NCBI GenBank assembly: GCA_006386115.1
Contig: VFIW01000042.1
Location: 310,001 to 374,000, forward strand
Source: Globisporangium splendens
Taxonomy: Eukaryota; Oomycota; Peronosporomycetes; Pythiales; Pythiaceae
Direction of reading: 5' to 3'
DNA length: 64,000 nt
The translations under genes were made by a program, and so were the position numbers. Shown here piece after piece: positions 1-9,979 of the stretch (its first letter is position 1; every line of letters starts with the position of its first letter). Under the pieces are notes generated by a model. It worked only from the letters and a program-made list of their open reading frames with translations. It did not search any database and was not told the DNA's origin.

Positions 1-850
1 CGATGCAGAAGAAAGTCCACACACCATCACAAGTGAGCTCCTCCCACTCAATCTCATCTTGCACAGCGCCAACGAACGAAAATGAGGAGAGCTCAGAAAA
101 AAAGAATCGCGCTTTTTGGACTGTGTGGGTGGGTGGGATCCGCTGATGGCTGAATGCAAATTGCTCCGCGACTTATTTATCAAAGGGAAGATGGGACCAG
201 ATGAAATGAGCCACTGGCACACACACGCACACGCACTCAGATGCTCTGGGGGATTTGGATCAATACCGCACTCATAGGAATCCTGACCTGCTGGCCAGTA
301 GTAAACGTATGATACGATTTAGCACCTCAGGACAACACATTCGTGCTGTTGAGGTCTTGCATTGGTGGTGATTATTTTCTGAAACAGCCGTGAAAAAGAA
401 GCTTCGGGCTCTCCAAAGTGACTCGGTTTCACTATACCCCGGTCATTGCTTTTTATCACGAGTCCTACTCTACAATATGTGAGCACAGGCTCATCCACAC
501 CATTTGACCTGGCTATGGTCGCACTACCTACTGTACTGTAAGAGTGGGCTAGGGTTCTTTCCCTGATGTATCGGAAGCCAGTGTTGATTGGTGTGGTGGA
601 CCCAGATCGCTGTGCGGCACTTCGCCCTCGCCCCCTCAAGCAGCAACAGGTCCAATGGCGACACCGCCAGTTGGCGCATGTCCCGCCGTTTGTCTGCGGT
701 ACTGTCAGCCCCGCCCCTGCGTTTACCCGATTCATCAGGGGAAACGAGAGGGAGGAACCATTGTGGCTCTAATCTTGCAACGGCAACTCGGGAAAGCACT
801 TCCAGTGCGGGCTCGAGCAGTGCTGGTTTCCTTTCGTTTGCCGCACTGGT
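1..850. other. Intergenic, upstream of ENT copy 1
   Basis: No supportable gene is seen here. Short ORFs on both strands have low-complexity, non-protein-like composition. Unlike the regions ahead of the other two ENT leaders, this stretch shows only weak resemblance to them, until the promoter motif at about 851. Confidence 0.5.
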
Positions 851-866
851 TCATTCCGCAATTTGC
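851..866 (+). promoter_or_regulatory. Oomycete Inr+FPR core promoter of ENT copy 1
   Basis: TCATTCCGCAATTTGC matches the oomycete initiator (TCATTY) fused to the flanking promoter element (CAATTTGC-like). It lies 45 nt upstream of the ATG at 896. The same block precedes the other two ENT leaders, 50 nt from their ATGs. Confidence 0.75.
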
Positions 867-895
867 TTCGTGGGTGACACTTCTCTCAGCTCAAG

Positions 896-2257
896 ATGCA
901 CTCGCCGAACCAGAAGACCGACAAGCTCATCGTCCAGGAGGACGGTCTCGAGACCGGCCGCGATGGGATGCCCCAGGAGATCTGGGACGACATGGTCAAG
1001 AATGAGAACTTCATCTACTACTCGCTCATGTTCTTGAACGGCTCGGTGCTGTGGGCGTACTACTCGTGTCTGTCGGCGCAGAACTTTTACGCCATCGAAT
1101 TCCCAGATTCCGGCTTGGACTTCTCGTTCCTCACGACGTTGGTCACTGCCTGGCCGATGGTCGCTGGCCAGACCCTGCAAATGTTCTTTGGACTTGACAA
1201 GAAGTTCTCGCAATACGTCCGTGTGCACATTGGTTACTCCATCTTTATGGTGATGGCGATCCTCATCATGGTGTTCTCGGCGATCAACTTCTCGAACCAG
1301 AAGACCGGTGCGTCTCTCGTTCTCTTCTGTTTCGCCTGTATCGGTTTCGGCAACTCGTTCACGGAAGCGACGTACTACACGTTGGCGGCACTTTTCCCAG
1401 TCGAGAAGTTCACGAACGCTGTGCAGATCGGTAACGTGTGGGCTGGTGTGCTCAACATCTCGATCAACACGATTCTGCGTCTTGCGATCGGTGGTCCGAA
1501 GCAGACTGGTGACTCGACCAAAACCAGTTTCTACCTGTTCTTCTCGCTCCTCGTTGTGGTGCTCATTGCCGCCATGTTCTTGTATCGCCGCGTGATCCAG
1601 CTCCCATCGGTCAAGTACTTGATGGAACGCAATGAAGCGTCGACCAAGGCCGAGAACCTTGACACGCAACCGATTGGTGCCACGCTGTCCAACATTGCTC
1701 GCATCTTCAAGATCATCTGGATCCCAGCGCTCACCCAGTTCTTGGTGCTCTTCGTGTCCCTTGTGGTGTTCCCTGGTTTCGCTTGCACCGCGTCGCGCAA
1801 TTTGTTCCCACCTTACAGTGACGACGCCCACACTGTGACTAGCTTGTGGTACTGCTCACCTGGTATCATTGGAAGCTACAACTTCGGTGATTTCTTCGGC
1901 CGTATCTTCTGTGGTGTGCTCGCGTACAAGATCTTCACGATGAACCTGTCGTTCGGTCTCAGTATCCTGCGTTTCGCGTACATCCCTCTTCTGTTGATGG
2001 GAGTCGCCGGTACCTCGCTGTACTCGTTCGGCCGTGGTGACATGGGTGCGCTTGTGTTCAACATCTGCCTCAACTTCACGATCGGCATCACGAACGGTTT
2101 GCTGTCGACGGTGACGATGGGTACGGCTCCTCGAATGTTGCAGCCAGAGGATCGCGAGACTGGTGGTGCTGTGATGGTGTGGTTTTTGTTCCTCGGTATC
2201 GCCGGTGGCTCGACCTTGGGTTTCATCATTGGCGACCAGCACTGGTTTGGATTGTAA
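896..2257 (+). CDS. Equilibrative nucleoside transporter (ENT/SLC29), copy 1
   Basis: This intronless 453-aa polytopic membrane protein is predicted to move nucleosides or nucleobases across the plasma membrane, or an internal membrane, by facilitated diffusion or proton coupling. About 10-11 hydrophobic segments follow a hydrophilic N-terminus of roughly 35 residues. ENT hallmarks are visible: a GFGNSFTEATYYTLAALFP segment followed by the Gly/Ala/Asn-rich VWAGVLNISIN helix (TM4-5), YNFGDFFGR (the family's DxxGR loop), and a late NGLLSTVTMGTAP helix with an acidic EDRETGG loop. The length fits the family (about 400-480 aa). The ATG at 896 is preferred because it lies 45 nt after an Inr+FPR element and matches the start of the paralogue at 6303. 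The paralogue is nearly identical in long blocks but differs in short patches. Purine salvage is a plausible role; the substrate is not determinable. Confidence 0.93.
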   Translation: MHSPNQKTDKLIVQEDGLETGRDGMPQEIWDDMVKNENFIYYSLMFLNGSVLWAYYSCLSAQNFYAIEFPDSGLDFSFLTTLVTAWPMVAGQTLQMFFGLDKKFSQYVRVHIGYSIFMVMAILIMVFSAINFSNQKTGASLVLFCFACIGFGNSFTEATYYTLAALFPVEKFTNAVQIGNVWAGVLNISINTILRLAIGGPKQTGDSTKTSFYLFFSLLVVVLIAAMFLYRRVIQLPSVKYLMERNEASTKAENLDTQPIGATLSNIARIFKIIWIPALTQFLVLFVSLVVFPGFACTASRNLFPPYSDDAHTVTSLWYCSPGIIGSYNFGDFFGRIFCGVLAYKIFTMNLSFGLSILRFAYIPLLLMGVAGTSLYSFGRGDMGALVFNICLNFTIGITNGLLSTVTMGTAPRMLQPEDRETGGAVMVWFLFLGIAGGSTLGFIIGDQHWFGL

Positions 2258-4277
2258 GTCTCTTGCTTGTGAGGCACTGTGTATCCAGTACTATTAGATA
2301 CGATATGACGCAGCATCTTTTTTAATCTTGCAATCTCAAGATGATATGCTTTGTGTATATGAAAATCAGTTCACCAGTGTGTCGTCATTACATTGCAGAA
2401 TTTGTGATGGTTGACGCCTTTTCTCTGCAGTGATACAAAGATCTTGTTGATGGAACATGTGAGTGAGTGACGCAGTCCAGTTAATCGGACGCCGTGGTGC
2501 CGAGTGGTAAACCTCGATGAGGTGATCCGTGGTGCTGCTGCAGCGGTTGCTTGTTGAGAGTGTTCTCGCGTGGTGCGTTGATTGAGGATCGAGCAGATGG
2601 GTGTGCGTGTGTCACCACGGAGGCAGATTGCAGGTTGACCTCGTTGGTTCAACACACGACTGTCGACTTTTCCAATGCGCATGGCACAATGACATAATCA
2701 CCGCCATCGGCGGTACTGTGTGCAGCGCCAAGAGCAGAAAGGAGATGGCGATTTGACGTGCGTAGCAAGGGACTCCGATCAGATGCCACCCACCGTGTAT
2801 CCAATCAGGCGCTTGGAGACACGAAAGTTTACGCCATGGACCTCGGCACTATCTCCCTCCCCCTTCCCCCTGAACGAAATGTTTGGAGAGGCGTCCATAG
2901 TGAAGGCAACACCAAAAGCGCTGGTGCGCGGCGCATTTAGAATAGTATTTCCAACTTTACAGCTTTAGTAGGATGGGCCAAAGGGTTTTCGTCTGAACAA
3001 AAATGCTGGCAGAGTCAGTATGCTGTGTCGCGAACGCTAATGCTGCAAATGCGAGCGGACCCTGCAATGTGCGTCTCTTTGTTGATCTGTTCGCTTCGTG
3101 TGCAATGCGACCACAGAAATGAAACGCATGAAGGCTGCAGAATAAGAGCCCTCTCGCATGCCAAAATTAAACTTGGAAGGTTGGCAGTTTCACAAGCGTA
3201 CTGACTGAAACAGTCAACCATAGCGTGATTGCATTTGAGATGGGACACCCTTCCCTCCAAAAACAGATAGTGACTCAAGTTTTAGTATGGAAAAATGTTG
3301 ATGAGTATTGTAACCAATAAACACCCATCGATAGACAGTCTTTGAGATGGGCAATAACCTTCCAAATAGGATATTTGATTATTGTAATACTGTGAATGCA
3401 AAGTAAAAGGATATAACTGTGTAAAAGTCAAATTTGGTTGGTGCATACCTCGTTGCGTTCATGCGTGGATCATATTTTAAACAGGGAATTCGACTTAACA
3501 GGTGCAAGTCGGTGGAGATGCGAACACAAAGCGGACATGATATCTGGTCTCAACCTGATCTCGAATGTGCAGAAAGCACACGTTTCGTCAGTTTGTTGGT
3601 CTCTTCAACATGCTGTAGCAGCTCTTCTACAATAAAAACTCAATCCTAAACGACAAAGGCATAATGGAACGAGAGAAAGATAGCAGCATGCCCGACTCCA
3701 CATGATCAAGACTTTTATCACTCCATGCATCAGTTCACTTGCGTTCACTGTGGAAAACAGATAAACAAGAACCGAAAGATCCAGTTTGGCGCAGCAGCTT
3801 TGGCGATCAAAGTGGAGCGGCAGCAGAGCCAGGCCATTTGGCGTAAACGTTGGTCCGGGACTTCCCACCACAGAAGCGATGGCCTGATCGGAGCTCTTCA
3901 AAATGAACCGCAGCGACCGATGATGCAGCAGCACGGTGTGTGTGTGTTCGTGTGTCGTGTAAACGCTGTGCGTGGGGCAAAAACCGCGAGCGCAGCACAT
4001 CCATGTTGCATCCCCTCCGAACCCTCTCCACCTCCAGAACGAGCTGTTTTCGGAACCCGGAGACGCGCTGGCCGCTCATTGGCGGAAAGGGCGGTATCAC
4101 CGATGCGACATCGACAAAATGGGTTTGGCTCTTCTCCGCCAGACAAAAACCCGCTGTTGGTAATAGCGGGTGGGAGTCACGCATGGCAGTCAGGGCTCCT
4201 TGGCCAGCTCCCTGTCGCCTTTGACAGATAGAACCGGATCACTTGCTCGCCGCACAACGAGCGAGCCATCAGAGCGG
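2258..4277. other. Intergenic between ENT copy 1 and the ENT relic
   Basis: The first 70 bases after the stop resemble the 3' flank of ENT copy 2 (a shared CACTGTGTATCCAGTAC block and a GCAGCATCTTTTT run), suggesting a conserved 3' UTR. The rest shows no convincing coding frame. From about 3860 to 4277 the sequence resembles 5870-6250, the region upstream of ENT copy 2, so it is duplicated promoter DNA. Confidence 0.5.
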
Positions 4278-4293
4278 CCATTCTGCAATTTGC
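4278..4293 (+). promoter_or_regulatory. Inr+FPR core promoter on the ENT relic
   Basis: CCATTCTGCAATTTGC lies 50 nt before the relic ATG at 4328. It is one base away from the promoter of ENT copy 2 (6253), and the whole leader is nearly identical to that copy. The promoter therefore looks intact although the gene is gone. Confidence 0.65.
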
Positions 4294-4327
4294 CTCATCG
4301 GTGACAGTCCACAACCACTCGACTGCG

Positions 4328-4386
4328 ATGCACTCGCCGAACCAGAAGACCGACAAGCTCATCGTCCAGGAGGACGGTCTCGAGAT
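4328..4386 (+). pseudogene. ENT relic: leader plus first 19 codons only
   Basis: From the ATG the sequence is identical to both ENT genes for about 59 bases (codons MHSPNQK through the GLE of the N-terminal tail). It then breaks abruptly into unrelated DNA (GAGATGGTGG instead of GAGACCGGCC). No transmembrane part remains. It is a third copy cut just inside the CDS, by deletion, unequal crossover or incomplete duplication. Confidence 0.85.
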
Positions 4387-6252
4387 GGTGGTGTGCAGAC
4401 CACAGAGACCTAGTATATTACAACGATGCATCAAAGAATGTGCGAGTTGTGGCAAGTAGACTGGGATGGCACGCATACCCTCGTACAATAAGCAAATAGT
4501 CCGCGTGCGATGGAAACTGGGATGGCAGGCAGGCATAAGTTGCAAGGCGTCGTGTGCAGCTTCTCGTAATAATCTGAAGGTTCGATTGTGCGACTAAAAG
4601 CCTGCCACATGCCTTGATGATCATCTACCTGTATCAATTAATACGTGGTTGTTGGACGCGAAGATTGCACATCGTTGTATTTTGCATACTTTTTGCATGC
4701 TTTTCGTTGAAAGCCAACCTTCTGCAGTAGCCCCAGATCGGGTTTTTATTATTATTGCTGACATCCACATGAATGAGCGCCAGCAACACAGGAAAAGGCA
4801 AGCAACATGCTTGCAATATCAAAGTGATGTCAGCAAAGCGAATTAATCTTGCAATACTCAACTGCCTACACAAGCAGACAGTTGTAAATGGCCCTTGTTG
4901 CAGAAAGCTTCCGTTGAGCTGCTCATAAGCCTGCCGGATAGGAGAACCGATTCGCCTTTCAAGATTTGCAGCTGATTTATGCAGTTCCTAATGTATGAAA
5001 AAAGCTTGCGTTCTATCAGCGCACCGTGGGTAAATGCATGTATGTTTGTTCCAGTCCGGCATCACCCGTATCAGCACCGATATCGTCCATGTCGATAATA
5101 GACAGGTAAATAAAACCGAATGTTAGGATAATCCTGCTGTGATGCTTTACACATTTTAATACTTCCTGAAATAACTCGGTAATCATTTTATAGGGTTATT
5201 TATTTATTGGTTTAATTTAACCGTTTACTGCGAATAAAGTCCCAAGCACAATAGAAGTCCGGTGTTCAGTCTCTGCGCACACAAACCTCAATGGCAAGAC
5301 AGCGGCATTCGTCGCTGTGTGAGGAAGCACCGATGAATAAAATGGCTGTATGCAGCCTGGATTGGATCTGCTAAAATCAAGTCGAGGATACCTTCTCGTT
5401 GTATGGGCGAGGAATCGCCAAACTAAGAGTGATTTGTCGCCAGCTTTTTGAGTCGTAAATCAATTGTGGCAGGTGAAGATCAGAGAGATGCGAGACGGCA
5501 ACAGTTTGGTTTACGAGTGCAGACGACGACCTCAGTTTGTGGATTTCCTCGACTTCCACTTGAGCATTTTCACAAAAAGACGGAGGTTCGGTGAACATTG
5601 TACCGAAATGGTGCTAATTAGACTCATTTGGAAACCAAATACTTCTTAGTACTTGCTTCGTTGATGAGTGATGCGAGTTTTCCACCAAGAGTGTCTTCCA
5701 CAATTGATTTATATCTGAATTCAACCAATATGGCAAGCGCTACTAATTCATGCACACATTCGCTCTTCCTTCGAAAACTTATCAACAGATTAATCCTGTC
5801 AGCTCGTTCGTTTTATGTCTGCTGAGGTTGAACTAGTGACAGACGTCCAGTTCGCAGCAGCACCTTCGGAGCAGCGATCCAAGAAACGAAGCGTCAGCAT
5901 TTTCTGAGCCCCTGGCGTAAACGTCGTCGGCTCCGTCAATCACAAGCGGCAATGGCTTTGATTGGAGCTGGTGGATTTGCGGCACAGACCCGACACCACA
6001 CACACATGTGATGCATGTGTGTGCGAGTGAATGCGTTCTTGACACGCCGCGCATCCACGTTGCATCCGTCGACTCCACCTCCAGAACGAATGCTGCTCTT
6101 TTCTGTCAACGGCCTGGTCGCTCATTGGAGGAACAGGTCGCAACGTCGGTGCGACAGCTGCAAGCGGGCTCGGCTCTTCTCCTCCTGGGACTCGCCCCCT
6201 CTGACAACGTTGTGAGACTTGCTCGGTACGTCCGATCCAGCCATCAGTTCGG
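4387..6252. other. Intergenic with no recognised gene
   Basis: AT-richer DNA with only short ORFs of no recognisable family. From about 5870 to 6250 it is homologous to the DNA upstream of the ENT relic (shared blocks around the ATCCACGTTGCATCC and CTCCACCTCCAGAACGA strings), so it is the upstream region of ENT copy 2. It holds CCAAT-like (ATTGG) boxes. Confidence 0.45.
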
Positions 6253-6268
6253 TCATTCTGCAATTTGC
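6253..6268 (+). promoter_or_regulatory. Inr+FPR core promoter of ENT copy 2
   Basis: TCATTCTGCAATTTGC is an excellent match to the oomycete Inr+FPR and lies 50 nt upstream of the ATG at 6303. It argues that the upstream in-frame ATG at 6219 lies before the transcription start and is not used. Confidence 0.75.
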
Positions 6269-6302
6269 CTCATCGGTGACAGTCCACAACCACTCGACTG
6301 CG

Positions 6303-7664
6303 ATGCACTCGCCGAACCAGAAGACCGACAAGCTCATCGTCCAGGAGGACGGTCTCGAGACCGGCCGCGATGGCATGCCCCAGGAGATCTGGGACGACAT
6401 GGTCAAGAACGAGAACTTCATCTACTACTCGCTCATGTTCTTGAACGGCTCGGTGCTGTGGGCGTACTACTCGTGTCTGTCAGCGCAAGATTTCTACACG
6501 AAGGAGTTCCCAGATTCCGGCTTGGACTTCTCGTTCCTCACGACGCTTGTGACCTCGTGGCCGATGTTTGCTGGCCAGGCTCTGCAAATGTTCTTTGGAC
6601 TTGACAAGAAGTTCTCGCAATACGTCCGTGTGCACATTGGTTACTCCATCTTTATGGTGATGGCGATCCTCATCATGGTGTTCTCGGCGATCAACTTCTC
6701 GAACCAGAAGACCGGTGCGTCTCTCGTTCTCTTCTGTTTCGCTTGTATCGGTTTCGGCAACTCGTTCACGGAAGCGACGTACTACACGTTGGCGGCACTT
6801 TTCCCAGTCGAGAAGTTCACGAACGCTGTGCAGATCGGTAACGTGTGGGCTGGCGTGCTCAACATCTCGATCAACACGATCCTGCGTCTTGCGATCGGTG
6901 GTCCGAAGCAAACTGGTTCCTCCACTAACACCAGTTTCTACCTGTTCTTCTCGCTCCTCGTTGTGGTGCTCATCGCTGCTGTCCTCTTGTACCGCCGCGT
7001 GATCCAGCTCCCATCGGTCAAGTACTTGATGGAACGCAACGAAGCGTCGACCAAGGCCGAGAACCTTGACACGCAACCGATTGGTGCCACGTTGGCAAAC
7101 ATCTTCCGCATCTTCAAGATCATCTGGATCCCAGCGCTCACCCAGTTCTTGGTGCTCTTCGTCTCGCTCACGCTCTTCCCGGGTTTCGCTTGCACCGCGT
7201 CGCGCAACTTGTTCCCACCTTACAGCGATGAAGCGCACACTGTGACCAGTTACTGGTACTGCTCACCTGGTATCATTGGAAGCTACAACTTCGGTGATTT
7301 CTTCGGCCGTGTCTTCTGTGGTGTGCTCGCGTACAAGATCTTCACGATGAACCTGTCGTTCGGTCTCAGTATCCTGCGTTTCGCGTACATCCCTCTTCTG
7401 TTGATGGGAGTCGCCGGTACCTCGCTGTACTCGTTCGGCCGTGGTGACATGGGTGCGCTTGTGTTCAACATCTGCCTCAACTTCACGATCGGTATCACGA
7501 ACGGTTTGCTGTCGACGGTGACGATGGGTACGGCTCCTCGAATGTTGCAGCCAGAGGATCGCGAGACTGGTGGTGCTGTGATGGTGCTGTTCCTGTTCCT
7601 CGGTATCGCCGGCGGTTCCACTTTGGGTTTCCTCATTGGTGACCGACACTGGTTTGGATTGTAA
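6303..7664 (+). CDS. Equilibrative nucleoside transporter (ENT/SLC29), copy 2
   Basis: A 453-aa intronless paralogue of the gene at 896, with the same start, length and topology and the same predicted role in nucleoside or nucleobase uptake. An in-frame ATG lies 28 codons upstream (6219), but 6303 is chosen because the promoter sits between the two and copy 1 starts here. Differences cluster in four patches: after the second helix (DFYTKEF versus NFYAIEF; TSWPMFAGQAL versus TAWPMVAGQTL), in the central cytoplasmic loop (SSTNTS versus DSTKTS), around the helix before GFACTASRN (LTLFP versus LVVFP), and in the last helix. The intervening blocks are nearly identical at the DNA level, including silent sites, a sign of gene conversion. 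The patches might alter substrate preference. Confidence 0.93.
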   Translation: MHSPNQKTDKLIVQEDGLETGRDGMPQEIWDDMVKNENFIYYSLMFLNGSVLWAYYSCLSAQDFYTKEFPDSGLDFSFLTTLVTSWPMFAGQALQMFFGLDKKFSQYVRVHIGYSIFMVMAILIMVFSAINFSNQKTGASLVLFCFACIGFGNSFTEATYYTLAALFPVEKFTNAVQIGNVWAGVLNISINTILRLAIGGPKQTGSSTNTSFYLFFSLLVVVLIAAVLLYRRVIQLPSVKYLMERNEASTKAENLDTQPIGATLANIFRIFKIIWIPALTQFLVLFVSLTLFPGFACTASRNLFPPYSDEAHTVTSYWYCSPGIIGSYNFGDFFGRVFCGVLAYKIFTMNLSFGLSILRFAYIPLLLMGVAGTSLYSFGRGDMGALVFNICLNFTIGITNGLLSTVTMGTAPRMLQPEDRETGGAVMVLFLFLGIAGGSTLGFLIGDRHWFGL

Positions 7665-8551
7665 ATATGTCTTACTCATACTTTCCGTTTGCTTGTTTCG
7701 GCTAATGAAATACATTTTGTGGAAGCATGAAGCGACTGCACTGTGTATCCAGTACCATTAGATTTGATGCGATGGCAGCATCTTTTTAAGTTTTTTTCGA
7801 ATACAATCTACTTTGTACGAATGCCAATTTAATATCATTGTCTGAAGAAGTTGTACATTCCTATGAAGTCGAAGCAAACGTCTGATATATGCAGACACGT
7901 ATTTGAAAGTCGAAAGCTGCCGAGGGCTTGAAAGCCTTTAGTTAACGCAAATACCTGAGGATTGACTTGGGTTTCATTGCAAGTCGGCGTATTAATAGAG
8001 CTAGCTGCTCGTGCTCGTGCATGCTTCTCGCACAGTGAAAGTCGGACGATCTGTGAAGACTTTGACCTGGAATTGACGTAAGTTTTTGAGCAGCTTTATC
8101 ACGAATTGCTCTGGAGCTACTGTACTCGCCCTTGACTTCCGCTCAACTTCGAAGCTCACTGCTGTGATGTCAGCGTTTGCTGTCAGCCATCATGAGACTT
8201 CGGGGTGCAGTTGAACGGTATCACAACCTCACATTCCTGACCAAAGCAGTTGTTTTGCATTCATCCTTGCATTCAAATCAGCGACTCACTTGGGCATATG
8301 GCGACCAGCAAGACATGTCGCGCCAGCCATTCTGTACTTCAACCCACCACTGCCTGACTCTGAGGACACAGTCACAAAGTTCGGACAGATGTGGATTTCT
8401 GGGTTCGCAGCTACTAGGTTCGTATTCGAGACAACGAACATAGAGTCCTCATTTCTCAAACTTCCTTTTAGGTTCGCAAGCAGTGACGACGAACTTAGAC
8501 TCTTACTAGATGCGAACTTTACTCTAAACTTCTCTAGGTCAGCCTAAAAAT
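7665..8551. other. Intergenic between ENT copy 2 and the COMT pseudogene
   Basis: Holds the presumed ENT 3' UTR, which shares a block with copy 1, then AT-rich DNA. A short stretch at 8400-8550 repeats TAGGTTCG and TTCG-containing strings several times. No convincing gene is visible. Confidence 0.4.
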
Positions 8552-9064
8552 GTTTCCAAAATATTCCTCGAAACCGCAACTCGAGCTCTCCTCTGGCCAT
8601 ACTTACCCCAAGAACGTGGCGACCGAGATCGCATCTGTGCACCGCAACTTGACTTCGCAGCGAACGGCGGAGGAAATCGCCGAACTCGAGGTAATCTGGT
8701 GTGCCCGGGATCAGCACGTTGTCTGCGATCAAGAGCGATCCTGACTGGAGCGTCCCGCTCTCGACCATGAGTTTAGCGTCGGACAGGTAGCAGGCCATGT
8801 CGGGATCGATGACATAGATCAAAGGACAAAGATTTGCCAAAAACAAGCTCAAGTAAGCCTCTCTCCTTTCTTTGCAGCGAGTTTGGTGAAATTACTGACA
8901 CCTGCATCCACGGTTTTACTCTTCAGTGCTTGGTGCTGGTCTGCAAAAGCACCTTCAATCGCGGTGACTTGATCCGCGAGATCGCCGGGATCACAGACGC
9001 TGGGCTACCGTGTGTCGCATGTCCTCGAACGAACTCCAGGCACGCTTTCGAGCTGAGGATACAT
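8552..9064 (-). pseudogene. Catechol O-methyltransferase pseudogene (third COMT copy)
   Basis: Read on the minus strand, pieces of the neighbouring COMT genes appear in order. First comes a SKACLEFVR-like stretch from exon 2 (about 9060-9000). A GDLADQVTAIEGAFAD-like stretch from exon 3 (about 8990-8930) is fused directly to it. Last comes an exon-4 stretch with YLSDAKLMVESGTL, SLLIADNVLIPGTPDY and GRHVLGV (8852-8640). Most of exon 2, including the AdoMet-binding ELGGYTGYSA segment, is deleted, and the DHEK metal/catalytic motif has become DPDM. The gene cannot make an enzyme. It is the most degraded member of a three-gene minus-strand cluster and is cut off from the others by a LINE. Confidence 0.8.
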
Positions 9065-9121
9065 TCACAGAATAGTTGTCAGCTATTAGAATCTGCACGC
9101 GAGATTCATGTTTAAAGCTTT

Positions 9122-9979
9122 GTGGATACACTTTGTGATAACTTGTTGCATCCAATCGATCGCAGCTTTCTGGCACAAGCGCTCCAGCATCTTGGATTCC
9201 CATTGAAGTTCGTACGCTTAGTGAAGGTGTTACACTCTCAAACCACTTACAAGTTCATTGTCAACGGTTTCCTGTCGAGAAAGTACAACGTAGCATCCGG
9301 GATTCGTCAAGGATGTCCGCTGGTCCCTCTTCTCTTCATCTTGGCGTTAGAGGTTCTTTATCGGAAAATCGAAGAGAGTGGCGAAATACACGGCGTTGAA
9401 CTCCAGGCAGCAGGATGCGCAACTGAAGTCAGACTTGGAGGATACGCAGACGACACGACCATTTATCTTAGCGATCCCAAGGATATTAGTGCCGTTTTTG
9501 CAATCCTGGACAAATATGGAGCAGCTTCTGGGCTTCGAGTCAATCGGCACAAATCTGCAGTATTACCGCTGAACAAGGAATACAACTCCACCGAAGAGTC
9601 AGTCAGTGACATTCATGTGCTACAACGTGAGGAACATTGCCGCTACCTCGGCATCCAAGTCGGACAAACGCCTTCGAATGCAAGTAACTGGTCCAAGTGC
9701 ATCCAAGCCTTACGTGTCAGACTTCGACTTGCGCGTCTCAAAGCTCACTCTGTCGCCCAACGCGCAGCAATTGCCAGTGCCGTCATCATACCCAAAGTGC
9801 TTTACGTGGCCAGGCACTCCTGGCCCTCTACGGCTATTGTCAATCAGCTACACGACCTAGTGAAACAATTTGTCTGGGGCTCAAGGAATGGTAAGCCTGC
9901 GAAACCGTGGATGAAGGAAGAACAAGCTGAGCTCAAAAAAAATGAATGGAGGCTTGTCAGTACCCAACATCAGAACTGA
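9122..9979 (+). pseudogene. LINE reverse transcriptase fragment
   Basis: The 285-codon ORF starts without its true N-terminus and contains the RT core of a non-LTR element: GIRQGCPLVPLLFILALE (motif B region) and YADD at 9443-9454 (catalytic motif C). The conserved helices and the thumb-like region (GLRVNRHKSAV, RYLGIQVG) follow. Codon 5 onward (LLHPIDRSFLAQALQHLGF) aligns with motif A of LINE RTs, but the catalytic Asp of motif A lies upstream and is missing. The frame fails where eight A residues (9937-9944) replace the seven needed to continue into the frame starting at 9942. Dead as an enzyme. Confidence 0.85.

Noticed and set aside
851..1831. 326-codon antisense ORF opposite ENT copy 1 (and the similar one at 6480-7238)
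   Set aside because: Highly charged, low-complexity mirror of the transporter codons in a GC3-rich gene; no promoter and no recognisable domain.
8853..8878. GTAAGCC...TTTGCAG as a plus-strand intron
   Set aside because: Only about 26 nt, shorter than any intron here, and no plus-strand coding frame on either side.
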